In this document: positions 9,169 through 17,463 of the stretch, one piece after another | Layout of the letters: the number at the start of each line of letters is the position of its first letter | How positions within the stretch are numbered: the stretch's first letter is position 1 | Assembly: GCF_024169925.1 (NCBI RefSeq) | Contig: NZ_JALJXF010000001.1 | Span: 368,501 to 432,500 of the forward strand | Length of the DNA stretch: 64,000 nt | Direction: 5' to 3' | Origin: Methylorubrum extorquens | Lineage (GTDB): Bacteria > Pseudomonadota > Alphaproteobacteria > Rhizobiales > Beijerinckiaceae | Position numbers and translations under genes: made by a program | Notes under the pieces: generated by a model | What the model was told of the DNA's origin: nothing | The model's input: only the letters and a program-made list of their open reading frames with translations | Database searches by the model: none

Positions 9169-10179
9169 ATGGACGAGACCGAGACCTCCGACGCGGCGCC
9201 CGAAACGGGCCCCGAGGCGAACCCCGAGCCCCGGCCGGAGCTTCCCCCCTTCGTTACGGCGTCACGGCCCGCGACCGACATCCGTGCCCGCATCCAGGAG
9301 GCCGGCGGCCTGTCGCTCGACCGGCTGCCGATGCTCAGCGTGGTGTTCGACCGCCTCGCCACCGCTTGCAGCGACGCGGCCAAGCACCTGGCCGCCTCCT
9401 CGGCGTTCTACTCCCTGAGCGGCGTCGAGAGTGGGCGCTTCGGCGAGTTCCTCGATGCCTACGACGCCAACGCGGTGGTCGGCATCTTCCAGGCGCCGGA
9501 ATGGGACGGGCACGTCCTGGTCGGGCTCGACCGCGACTTCCTCTACACCATGGTCGAGGTTCTGTTCGGCTCCGACGGCTCCGAGCCGCCGGTGGAGGAC
9601 GAGCGCACCTTCTCGGCGATCGAGCTGCGCATCGCGCAGATGGTGTTCGAGCAGGTCGGCAAGGCGCTCGAATCCTCCTTCGGCCTCGTCTCGCAGACCG
9701 CCTTCCGCCTGGAGCGGATGGAGACTCGGATGGAGTTCGCGGTGATCGGCCGGCGCTCCAACAAGGCGGTCCAGGCCAAGTTCCTGCTCCAGGCGCTCAA
9801 CCGCGGCGGCGAGATGTTCCTCATCATCCCGCAGACGGTGTTGAACCCGCTGCGCCCGGCTCTCGGCAAGGTGCTGACCGGCGAATCCGCCGCCCGCGAC
9901 CCGCGCTGGGCCGAGCAGATCGCGGCGGAGGTGCAAAAGACCACCGTGCGTCTGCGCGCCGTCCTCGAGGAGCGGCACCTGACGCTCGGCGAGATCGCCG
10001 GCCTCAAGGTCGGGCAGGTGCTGACCCTCGACGCGACGCCCGCGACGCGGATCAAGCTCGAGGGCAACGACCGGCCCCTCTTCTGGTGCCGGGCCGGCCA
10101 GTCGCAGGGCGCTTACGTCCTGCGGGTGGAAGAATCGATCAATCCGGAGAAGGAGGGCGGCCATGGGCTCCTTGGTTGA
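9169..10179 (+). CDS. fliM: Flagellar motor switch protein FliM
   Basis: FliM forms the middle of the C-ring and binds phosphorylated CheY. The protein is 336 residues. Residues 1-40 are acidic and Pro-rich, unlike the usual N-terminal CheY-binding peptide of enteric FliM. The CheC-like middle domain (residues 45-230, with LDRLPMLSVVFDRLATAC) and a C-terminal SpoA domain (residues 240-325) follow. It starts 12 bases after motA and overlaps the next gene by 17 bases. Alphaproteobacterial FliM proteins are divergent, so motor-switch function is inferred from family and context. Confidence 0.92.
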   Translation: MDETETSDAAPETGPEANPEPRPELPPFVTASRPATDIRARIQEAGGLSLDRLPMLSVVFDRLATACSDAAKHLAASSAFYSLSGVESGRFGEFLDAYDANAVVGIFQAPEWDGHVLVGLDRDFLYTMVEVLFGSDGSEPPVEDERTFSAIELRIAQMVFEQVGKALESSFGLVSQTAFRLERMETRMEFAVIGRRSNKAVQAKFLLQALNRGGEMFLIIPQTVLNPLRPALGKVLTGESAARDPRWAEQIAAEVQKTTVRLRAVLEERHLTLGEIAGLKVGQVLTLDATPATRIKLEGNDRPLFWCRAGQSQGAYVLRVEESINPEKEGGHGLLG

Positions 10180-10459
10180 CGGCGTGCTGCTCGTCGCGCT
10201 CGTGGTGACGAGCGCCTGCGTCGTGCCGATGTACCTGAAGCTCAAGCGCCTCGACCGGACCCAGGCCGAGTACGGCGCGGCGGTGGCCGCCTCCGGCGTG
10301 GCGCTGACCCAGGCCGGCGAGGCGGTGCGCTCCTTCAAGGAGGAGGGCCGCGAGGTTCTGGACGCCCTGAGCCTCAAGATCGAGGAGGCGCGGGCGACGC
10401 TCGACGCGCTGGAGGCGTCGCGCGCGGCCCTCGTCGCCGCGCGCTCGCAGAAGCCGTGA
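10163..10459 (+). CDS. Small membrane-anchored coiled-coil protein (DUF6468-like)
   Basis: A 98-residue protein with one N-terminal membrane helix (residues 4-26) and a helical C-terminal region likely to form a coiled coil. It starts inside the end of fliM in another frame, with AAGGAGG ten bases before the ATG, so translation is coupled to fliM. Similar small proteins occur between fliM and fliN or fliG in alphaproteobacterial flagellar clusters and are annotated as DUF6468. The specific role in the motor is unknown. Confidence 0.75.
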   Translation: MGSLVDGVLLVALVVTSACVVPMYLKLKRLDRTQAEYGAAVAASGVALTQAGEAVRSFKEEGREVLDALSLKIEEARATLDALEASRAALVAARSQKP

Positions 10460-10472
10460 GCCGTCGTCGGCC

Positions 10473-10745
10473 TCAATCGTCGCTCTGCCCCTTGGCCTTC
10501 TCGACGATGGCGCCGGTCCGCGGATCGAGCTGAAGCTTGACGCTCCGGCCGTCCCGGACCGCCTTGGCCTTCCACACCCCGTCGTCGGCCTCGATGCTGC
10601 GCACCGTGCCGTAGCCGGCCTCCGACAGCTTCGTCAGCACTTGGTCGATCGGCATCCAGTCCTTTCCGGGCGTGTCGGCCTGTGCCGACGCCGCGACGAG
10701 GCCGGTGGCCAGCGTGGCGGCAAGAATGGTCTTGAAGGCGTTCAT
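10473..10745 (-). CDS. PepSY-domain periplasmic protein
   Basis: A 90-residue protein with a clear signal peptide (MNAFKTILAATLATGLVAASAQA) followed by a single PepSY-type domain (IDQVLTKLSEAGYGTVRSIE through LQLDPRTGAIVE). PepSY domains are periplasmic or extracytoplasmic modules often linked to protease inhibition or metal or membrane sensing. It lies convergent to the DUF6468-like gene (13-base gap), on the opposite strand inside the flagellar block. It is probably unrelated to motility. Confidence 0.8.
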   Translation of the reverse strand: MNAFKTILAATLATGLVAASAQADTPGKDWMPIDQVLTKLSEAGYGTVRSIEADDGVWKAKAVRDGRSVKLQLDPRTGAIVEKAKGQSDD

Positions 10746-10945
10746 GGCGTTCGGGTCCTGTCGGGTGTCGTGATGCCTCCTTCTTTCACCGGACGACCCC
10801 CGCGAACCTGACGGAAGCCGTCAGTCAAATGTCAGCCGGGCCGGCCGCGCGGAGTGGGAAGCTTACGACATGCGGCGACAGCCTCGCGTCAGCCAAGCCG
10901 GCTAGACCCTCCTCACGCACGAAGCGGACCCGACGAGCCCGAGCG

Positions 10946-11272
10946 ATGAGCAGCAGCCCCTTCCCCGCCACCGATCTCGCCGGCACCGAGCCTCGCGTCG
11001 GCGACGGGCGCAACCTCGATTCGATCCTACGCATCCCGGTGCTGATGCAGGTGGTGCTCGGTTCGGCAACCATGCCGGTGGCGGATCTGATGAAGCTCGG
11101 GCGCGGCGCCGTCGTCCCCCTCGATCACCGGGTCGGCGAGCCCGTGGACGTGATGGTCAACGGCCGGGTCATCGCGCGGGGCGAGATCGTGATCGTCGAG
11201 GAGGACAATTCCCGGTTCGGCGTGTCGCTGACCGAGGTGGTCGGCCCCTCCGCCACCGACCAGAACACCTGA
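10946..11272 (+). CDS. fliN: Flagellar motor switch protein FliN
   Basis: FliN is the lower C-ring component. The protein is 108 residues and consists of a short variable N-terminus followed by a SpoA domain (LDSILRIPVLMQVVLGSATM through FGVSLTEVV). The ATG at 10946 is preferred to the in-frame start at 10829 because the extra 39 residues are Arg/Ser-rich and not family-like. The 200 bases upstream, which also hold the promoter of the PepSY gene, suggest fliN may have its own promoter. fliG follows after 22 bases. Confidence 0.93.
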   Translation: MSSSPFPATDLAGTEPRVGDGRNLDSILRIPVLMQVVLGSATMPVADLMKLGRGAVVPLDHRVGEPVDVMVNGRVIARGEIVIVEEDNSRFGVSLTEVVGPSATDQNT

Positions 11273-11294
11273 GCCTCGGCGAGAGCGGGCCGCC

Positions 11295-12374
11295 ATGTCT
11301 TCGAGCCCTCTGGCATCGAGCCCCGTCCCACCGGACGCCGTCTCCTCGGTCGCCATCGCGCCCCGTGCGGTGGCGACCCGGCGGCTCGACCCCGTCGATC
11401 AAGTGGCGGCGCTGCTGCTCGCCATGGGCAAGCCCGCGGCCGGGCGGCTCATCAAGTATTTCGAGCCGGACGAACTCAAGCGCATCACCCGCTCGGCCTC
11501 GCATCTCGGGGCGGTCAGCCCCGAGCAGCTCGACACGGTGGTCGAGAACTTCTCGTCCGAATTCTCCGCCGGCAACAGCCTGATCGGGACGGCGAGCGAG
11601 GTCGAGAAGCTGCTCACCGGCCTGCTGCCGGCCGACCAGATCGCCGACATCCTCGCCGACGTGCGCGGCAGCGCCACCCGCTCGGTGTGGGAGCGGCTCG
11701 GCACCGTGCAGGAGAGCGTGCTGGCGAGCTACCTCGTCAAGGAGCATCCGCAGACCGCCGCGCTGATCCTGTCGAAGGTGAAACCCGCCACCGCCGCCAA
11801 GGTGATGGGCCACCTGCCCGCGCCGGTGCGCAACACGGTGATGCGGCGGATGCTGAGCTTCAAGCCGATCGTCGACGACGTACTGCACGCGATCGAGAAG
11901 ACGCTGCACGAGGACTTCATGATCAACGGCGCGCGCAATTCCGGCGCCGACACCCACGCCAAAATGGCCGACATCATCAACAAGATGGAGCGCCAGCAGA
12001 TGGACGACGTGCTCACCAGCCTCGGCGAGTCGCGTCCGAAATCGGTCGAGATCCTGAAAGGCCTGCTCTTCACCTTCGACGACATCGTCAAGCTGGCGCC
12101 GCGCGCCCGCACCACTCTGTTCGATGCCGTCCCCAACGACCGTCTGGTGCTGGCACTGAAGGGCACGGAGGTCGAGTTCCGCACCACGGTGCTCAGTGCC
12201 CTCTCGGCGCGCGTGCGCCGCATGGTCGAGCACGAATTGAACGGCGGCGAGCCGGCGGCGCAGCGCGACGTGCTGGAGGCGCGCCGCACCATCACCGATC
12301 TGGCCATGGACATGGCCGGGCGCGGCGAGATCGAGATCAATCCGGGAGGCGAGGATGAAGCGCTCATCCGCTGA
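11295..12374 (+). CDS. fliG: Flagellar motor switch protein FliG
   Basis: FliG is the rotor protein that contacts MotA. The 359-residue sequence has the N-terminal FliF-binding domain (DQVAALLLAMGKPAAGRLIKYF), the middle domain with the signature EHPQTAALILSKVKP near residue 150, and the C-terminal torque domain with charged helices (LAPRARTTLFDAVPNDRLVLAL). Length is slightly above the enteric 331 residues because of about 30 extra N-terminal residues. It is part of the motA-fliM-fliN-fliG-flhB order. Confidence 0.96.
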   Translation: MSSSPLASSPVPPDAVSSVAIAPRAVATRRLDPVDQVAALLLAMGKPAAGRLIKYFEPDELKRITRSASHLGAVSPEQLDTVVENFSSEFSAGNSLIGTASEVEKLLTGLLPADQIADILADVRGSATRSVWERLGTVQESVLASYLVKEHPQTAALILSKVKPATAAKVMGHLPAPVRNTVMRRMLSFKPIVDDVLHAIEKTLHEDFMINGARNSGADTHAKMADIINKMERQQMDDVLTSLGESRPKSVEILKGLLFTFDDIVKLAPRARTTLFDAVPNDRLVLALKGTEVEFRTTVLSALSARVRRMVEHELNGGEPAAQRDVLEARRTITDLAMDMAGRGEIEINPGGEDEALIR

Positions 12375-12417
12375 TCCGCGCCCTCCCGTTCCGCTTGCGT
12401 ATCGGCGGGGCTGATGC

Positions 12418-13479
12418 GTGTCGGACGAGGACAAGGAGAGCAAGACCGAAGCCGCCACCGAACGGCGGGTGCGCGAGGCGATCGAGAAGGGCGACATCCC
12501 GTTCTCACGCGAGGCGCCGGTCTTCGCCTCGACGCTCGGCCTGCTGATCGCGCTCGCCCTGTTCGCGCGGGGACAGGCGGCGCAGCTCGCAGGCGATTTC
12601 AAACCGCTCTTCGACGATCCGCGCGGCTTCTCCCTGGAGACCGGCGGCGACGCGATGCTGCTTCTCAGCCGCGTGGCGCTGGCGGCGGGCCGATTCCTGC
12701 TGCCGATCCTGCTGATCCTGGCGGTCTGCAGTCTCACCGCCTCACTCCTGCAAAACCTGCCGCGCTTCGTCCTCGACCGGATCACGCCGAAATGGTCGCG
12801 GGTGTCGCCGATGGCGGGTTTCGCGCGGATCTTCGGAACCTCGGGTCAAGTCGAGTTCCTGAAATCCCTCGTTAAATTCCTGTCGGTCAGTGTCGTCGCC
12901 CTTCTGCTCCTCCGCTCGGAGCGGACAAGAGCCGTGAACGCCATGTTCGTCGATCCGAGCCAACTGCCCGAACTGATCCTGACGGTCGCGATCCGTCTCG
13001 TCTCGGCGGTGGCCATCGCCACCATCGTGATCGTCGCGGGCGATCTCGTCTGGGCGCGGCTGCGCTGGCAGCGCTCGCTGCGGATGTCGCGCCAGGACAT
13101 CAAGGACGAGCACAAGCAGACCGAGGGCGATCCGTCGGTGAAGGCCCGGCTGCGCTCGCTCGCCCAGGACCGCGCCCGCAACCGGATGCTCGCCAATGTC
13201 GACCGGGCGACCGTGATCATCGCCAACCCGACCCACTTCGCCGTGGCCCTGCGCTACGAGCCCAGCGAGAACCCGGCCCCCCTCGTGATCGCCAAGGGGC
13301 AGGATCTCATCGCGCTCCGTATCCGCGCGATCGCCGAGGAAAAAGGCATCGCCGTGATCGAGGACAAGCCTCTCGCAAGGTCGCTGTACGATGCTGTGCA
13401 GGTCGATCAGACGATTCCGGCAGAATTTTACCGCGCCGTGGCGCAGATCCTTTTCTTCCTTTTCGCGAGAGCCCGATGA
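12418..13479 (+). CDS. flhB: Flagellar export apparatus protein FlhB
   Basis: FlhB is the specificity switch of the flagellar type III export gate. The 353-residue protein begins at GTG 12418 with the family pattern SDEDKESKTEAATERR. Four membrane segments lie around residues 35-55, 85-115, 145-165 and 185-215. The autocleavage motif NPTH is at residues 272-275, followed by the cytoplasmic domain (VIAKGQDLIALRIRAIAEE). Cleavage at NPTH switches export from hook to filament substrates, a step coordinated with FliK (encoded at 15.5-17.4 kb). Its stop overlaps the next start (ATGA). Confidence 0.97.
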   Translation: MSDEDKESKTEAATERRVREAIEKGDIPFSREAPVFASTLGLLIALALFARGQAAQLAGDFKPLFDDPRGFSLETGGDAMLLLSRVALAAGRFLLPILLILAVCSLTASLLQNLPRFVLDRITPKWSRVSPMAGFARIFGTSGQVEFLKSLVKFLSVSVVALLLLRSERTRAVNAMFVDPSQLPELILTVAIRLVSAVAIATIVIVAGDLVWARLRWQRSLRMSRQDIKDEHKQTEGDPSVKARLRSLAQDRARNRMLANVDRATVIIANPTHFAVALRYEPSENPAPLVIAKGQDLIALRIRAIAEEKGIAVIEDKPLARSLYDAVQVDQTIPAEFYRAVAQILFFLFARAR

Positions 13480-13922
13480 CCCCTCAGGTCCAACGTTTCG
13501 CGCCAGGACCGTCAGCCGTCCCGCACAGCCATGCGGCGGCCGAACAGATCTTCGCCGAGGCGCTGCGTGACTTCATCGCCGAGCTGTGCCTGCTCGACGG
13601 CGGGGTGCTCATCGGCTGGATCCGTGGCGAGCGGCACGGCAACATCGCCGACATCGTCTCGTCCTCCGCCGAATTGTTCTTCAAGGAATCGGTGCTGACC
13701 TACGCCGACGCGGCCGACGTGTGCCTCGATTGGGGCCGCTCCATGCAGGTGGTCCTCGATCTCGAATTCGCCGCCGAGCCGATGACGGTGTTCTTCAAGC
13801 TCGTGCTCGACGAGGTGTTCGCCGGCGTCGCGATCCAGCGCATCGTCGCGGAGGAGACGGATGCGCTCTCCCTCGAAGGCTTCGCCCACGCCCTCAGCCA
13901 AGCCCGGGTCGGCCACGCCTGA
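13476..13922 (+). CDS. Conserved hypothetical protein coupled to flhB
   Basis: A 148-residue protein whose ATG overlaps the flhB stop codon (ATGA), so it is translationally coupled. There is no signal peptide or membrane helix. It is moderately acidic, with hydrophobic segments typical of a globular cytoplasmic domain (ILIGWIRG-like and MTVFFKLVLDEVFAGVAIQRIV). I do not recognise the family. Its position suggests a motility or export-related role, but nothing in the sequence proves it. Confidence 0.65.
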   Translation: MTPQVQRFAPGPSAVPHSHAAAEQIFAEALRDFIAELCLLDGGVLIGWIRGERHGNIADIVSSSAELFFKESVLTYADAADVCLDWGRSMQVVLDLEFAAEPMTVFFKLVLDEVFAGVAIQRIVAEETDALSLEGFAHALSQARVGHA

Positions 13923-14144
13923 AGCGGCGCGAATGCCACGCGCCGCCGACGAACACCGCCCCTGTTTGGAAATGTGCATTTCAGTAGATTGACCCCCCCG
14001 CGGCCGCGCTTCATGAATTGGCTGCGGCAGCGTTTCGAAGCGTTGCGGAAGGCGGCGGAGACGGTCTTCCGGGAGCGCCCAAAACCTGCCCTCATCGCGG
14101 CGCAGTGGCAGGGCGATCCGGCGGGATCAGGGGAAGAGTCGTCG

Positions 14145-14846
14145 ATGTATTTTCTGGTCGATCCGCGCGATACGGTGAACGCGGGTTACAAGGCCAGCTT
14201 CGAGCGTGAGGGCATCTCCTCGTTCGCGCTTATGCCCGAAGAGTTCCTGAGCTGGCTCCGGGCGGCCTCTCCCGCCGACCTCGAAGCGATCCAGGGCTTC
14301 CTCCTCGGGGATTTCGCGGAGCGGGCGAAATGCGCCAGCGTCATCCGCAAGCAGTCCCGCGCACCGATCATCGCGCTCGCCGACCTGCGCTCCCTCGAGC
14401 AGACCGTCGAACTGCTGGAAGCCGGCATCGACGACGTGCTGCCCAAGCCCGTCCATGTCCGCGAGATTTTGGCCCGCTCCGAGGCGATCTGGCGCCGGGT
14501 CAACGGCGCCGTCCAAGCCGGCGAGGCGGACGGCGAGACCGAGGGCGAGGCCAGGGCAGTGGACCGTCTCAAGGTCTTCCACGACGGGCGCGACCCCGAG
14601 ATCGACGGCGTGCCGCTGTCCCTGCCGCGGCGGGAGCGGCACATCCTCGAATATCTCGTGCGCAACCGCGGGCGCCGGCTCACCAAGACCCAGGTCTTCA
14701 ACGTGGTCTACGGCGTCTACAGCAACGGCGTCGAAGAGAGCGTGATCGAGGGCCATGTGAGCAAGCTGCGCAAGAAGCTCGCCGAGCGGCTCGGCCACGA
14801 TCCGATCGAGGCCAAGCGCTACATGGGCTACACCTACGTCGGGTGA
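14145..14846 (+). CDS. ftcR: FtcR-like flagellar response regulator
   Basis: A 233-residue protein resembling FtcR, the OmpR-type regulator of rhizobial and Brucella flagellar genes. Residues 1-120 form a receiver-like domain that begins MYFLVDPRDTVNAGYKASFE and ends with the conserved lysine in LPKPVH; the acceptor aspartate and Thr/Ser positions are not canonical. Residues 130-233 are a winged-helix DNA-binding domain (RERHILEYLVRNRGRRLTKTQ and IEGHVSKLRKKL). I chose ATG 14145 (preceded by GGGGAAGAG) because FtcR proteins start at this point; the frame is open upstream to ATG 13974, which would add 57 residues. It probably activates the flagellar genes around it. Confidence 0.82.
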   Translation: MYFLVDPRDTVNAGYKASFEREGISSFALMPEEFLSWLRAASPADLEAIQGFLLGDFAERAKCASVIRKQSRAPIIALADLRSLEQTVELLEAGIDDVLPKPVHVREILARSEAIWRRVNGAVQAGEADGETEGEARAVDRLKVFHDGRDPEIDGVPLSLPRRERHILEYLVRNRGRRLTKTQVFNVVYGVYSNGVEESVIEGHVSKLRKKLAERLGHDPIEAKRYMGYTYVG

Positions 14847-14852
14847 GCCCGG

Positions 14853-15521
14853 CTACTGGCAGAATGCCTTCGCGCCCGGCGTCCAGTTGCCGAAACCGGT
14901 GGCGACCATGTTGGTGATGACCCGGCAGACATAGACCTTCTGCGCCGGGTTGTTGTTCGGCCCGGCATGGTAGCGCGCCACGGCGAGCGTCCAGCTTCCC
15001 TCGCGCTCCTTCAACTCCTTCAGGAAGCGCGTCGCGTATTCGACGTTCTGGGCCGGGTCGATCATCGCCTCCAGCGAGGCGAACTTCGCGCGATGATAGT
15101 GATGGTTGATCTGCATGCAGCCGAGATCGACCAGGCGCACGCCCTCCCGCTGCGCCTGGGCGAGGCGCTGCATCACGTCGGCGGCGCCGCTGCCGAAATA
15201 GGCCTTGCCCCCGACATTCATGGCATAGGGCTGGAGCGAGCCGCGGTTGCCGCTCTCCGTCAGCCCGACCGCGTAGAGCATGCCGAGCGGCACGCCGTGC
15301 TTGGCCGCCGCCTGCGCCATCTGGCGCTCGCAGACACGGGAGGCGCCCGCCATCGCAGGACGGCTGGAGCCGCCTCGCGTCTCGCCGCCCAGCGCGCCCG
15401 TCTGTGCGGAGGCCGCTTCTGCGGCGCCCTCGGCGGCGGTGGAATGCGCGGCCGCCGCATTCGGGCCGGCGGCGCTAGAGATACAGGCTGCCGCGATCGC
15501 GCCCGCGAGAATCCGTCTCAT
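14853..15521 (-). CDS. Lytic transglycosylase (SLT domain)
   Basis: A 222-residue exported protein. Residues 1-25 are a signal peptide; residues 65-200 are an SLT domain with the catalytic glutamate in GLTESGN and the later GCMQINHHYH and ARYHAGPN motifs. Its start lies 47 bases inside the end of fliK in another frame, so the two are coupled. Because it sits in the motB-motC-fliK operon, it may open peptidoglycan for rod assembly, the task FlgJ performs in enterics; this is inference from position. Confidence 0.87.
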   Translation of the reverse strand: MRRILAGAIAAACISSAAGPNAAAAHSTAAEGAAEAASAQTGALGGETRGGSSRPAMAGASRVCERQMAQAAAKHGVPLGMLYAVGLTESGNRGSLQPYAMNVGGKAYFGSGAADVMQRLAQAQREGVRLVDLGCMQINHHYHRAKFASLEAMIDPAQNVEYATRFLKELKEREGSWTLAVARYHAGPNNNPAQKVYVCRVITNMVATGFGNWTPGAKAFCQ

Positions 15522-17424
15522 GGTCCTGCTCCCCGGTGGGCATGTCGGTGGACTCGGCGGCCGCGTCCGCGCGGGGGGACGGGCGCCGGCCCGATTGATC
15601 GGGCGTCGCCGCGCCCGGCTGTCTGTCGTGCTGCCCGCCCTGCGATCCGGCGAAGGCCGCGAATCCCTGGCCGCGCGGCGCGGAATCGCCGGCTCCGGGG
15701 CCGCCTGCCTGAATCGTCACGGCTTCGGGCTCGTAGCCGGCCTCGCGCAGCAGGCCGGAGAGCAGCTCGCCCTCCTTGCGCAGGCGCTCGGCGGTCTCCT
15801 CGCGGCTGGTGCGCAGGCTCATCTCGAGCCGCCCATCCTGCAGACGCATCCGCACCAGCACCGAGCCGAGGTCGGCCGGATGGAGCTGGAGCGTGAGGAT
15901 CTTCAGCGGCCCGGCCTCGGTCGAAGCCGGAACGGGGCGGGCCTGGCTCGCGGGCGCGGCCGGCAACTGGGCGGCGACCGCATCGACGATCTGACGCAGC
16001 GGCGAGGCGGGTACCGGAGCCGGCATGCCGGCCGTCTCCTGCGCAACGGGTTGCGCCAGCGGCATCTCCGGACGCGGCGCTTCGGGCATCGCCGCGTCGG
16101 TTTCGGCGCGCACGGGGCGCGCTACGCCTTCGTTGGCCTGCGGCTGCGGCACCGCCACGGTGGCCTGCTCCGGCGTGGTTTCGGGGCGTGCGATGACGGC
16201 CGGGCGATCCTGCCTCGAATCCGGGTCGCGTCGGGTCTGTCCCGGCGCGCCGAGTTGGGCGATGGCGGCCGGTTCGGTGAGGCTCGGGCTTTCCGGTCGA
16301 TCGACGCGCGCGGCGTTGTCCGCTGTACCGGCCGGTTCGGCGCGATCGCTCCGCGGTGCCCCGCGGCCCGCGGGGCTTCGCAGGGCTTCGATGACGGTAG
16401 TCTGCACCGGGGCGGCTGCCGGCTGCCGAACGGCTTCGTCCGACGCCGGCGCAGGGCTCGGCACGGCAGGGGTGGCGGGGCGGTCGGGTTCTGGATCAGG
16501 CCCGGCCGGCCGCGCAGGCGTCGCGGCGGTCGGATCAGGCGAGGCCGGCGGCGCGGACGCCGTGGCGGCTAGGTCGGCCATGCCGGCCGGCGCCGCAGCC
16601 TTTGCCGCTTCACCCGGCGACGGTGCGCGCGGGGTGGCGGCCGGTGCGGTCGGCCCGTTCGCGGCGGCTTCCGGTGCCGGCCGATCGGATGGTGTGGCCG
16701 GATCGCGAACGTCGCTGTCAGCCGCCGGGAGCGGCATCGCTTCCGATCCTATCGCGCGCTGGCCATCCGGCCCACCGGCCGGCGGCATGATCGCATCGGC
16801 TGCCGTCGCGGTCCGCGCGGCGCCCGCAACGGGCGCCTTTTCCTGGTTCACGAGAGCGACCGGCGCGGCGCCGAAGCGGTCCGATGTCGGGACGGTCGGC
16901 GGCGCGGATGTCTCGCTCAAGCCCTGCCCGATGCCCGGTTCTGCCGGGGTTGCGACCCCGCGCGGCCGGACCGGCGCGAAATGCGTTTCCAGGCCGACCA
17001 TCGACATTTGCAAGGCCGGTTCCGCCGGGGCCGGGCCGGGCCCCGATCCGGCGCGTAGGGCGGCCCGCTGCACCATGGCTTCCAGGCTGGCATCCGGGGG
17101 AGCCGCGATGGCCGGCGCCGCAGGACCGGTGAGCGCCATCAGCGCCTGCAAGGCCGAGCCGCCGACGTCGATGGTGATGGCGGGGGAAGCGTCGGCGGGG
17201 AGGGCAGGGGGCAGGTCCGCCCCGGCTTCGGCCGGTTCCGCCCCAACCTCTCCGGCCACTGACGGCCCTCTCTCGGCCGCCCCGGTCTCGGCTGTTCCGC
17301 CCTCCAATGCGCCGAGCATCGCCTCGAAGCCGGAGGGGACGTCCACGCGCGCATCCTCGCCCGCGGGCGCACGGCCGGCCTCGGGCTTCGGCCGCGTCAG
17401 AAGAAGGGTGTCGAGGGACCGCAT
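15475..17424 (-). CDS. fliK: Flagellar hook-length control protein FliK
   Basis: A 649-residue protein, mostly Pro/Ala-rich disordered sequence, with a conserved C-terminal domain (residues 520-600, including LTLQLHPADLGSVLVRMRLQ) characteristic of FliK. FliK measures hook length and triggers the FlhB specificity switch. The ATG at 17424 is chosen over the adjacent GTG at 17427. It follows motC by 39 bases and overlaps the lytic transglycosylase gene at its end. The long Pro/Ala-rich middle is normal for FliK and diverges quickly between species. Confidence 0.88.
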   Translation of the reverse strand: MRSLDTLLLTRPKPEAGRAPAGEDARVDVPSGFEAMLGALEGGTAETGAAERGPSVAGEVGAEPAEAGADLPPALPADASPAITIDVGGSALQALMALTGPAAPAIAAPPDASLEAMVQRAALRAGSGPGPAPAEPALQMSMVGLETHFAPVRPRGVATPAEPGIGQGLSETSAPPTVPTSDRFGAAPVALVNQEKAPVAGAARTATAADAIMPPAGGPDGQRAIGSEAMPLPAADSDVRDPATPSDRPAPEAAANGPTAPAATPRAPSPGEAAKAAAPAGMADLAATASAPPASPDPTAATPARPAGPDPEPDRPATPAVPSPAPASDEAVRQPAAAPVQTTVIEALRSPAGRGAPRSDRAEPAGTADNAARVDRPESPSLTEPAAIAQLGAPGQTRRDPDSRQDRPAVIARPETTPEQATVAVPQPQANEGVARPVRAETDAAMPEAPRPEMPLAQPVAQETAGMPAPVPASPLRQIVDAVAAQLPAAPASQARPVPASTEAGPLKILTLQLHPADLGSVLVRMRLQDGRLEMSLRTSREETAERLRKEGELLSGLLREAGYEPEAVTIQAGGPGAGDSAPRGQGFAAFAGSQGGQHDRQPGAATPDQSGRRPSPRADAAAESTDMPTGEQDHETDSRGRDRGSLYL

Positions 17425-17463
17425 CACGGGTCGATCGTCCGGTGGTTGGAGTGCGGGGAAATC

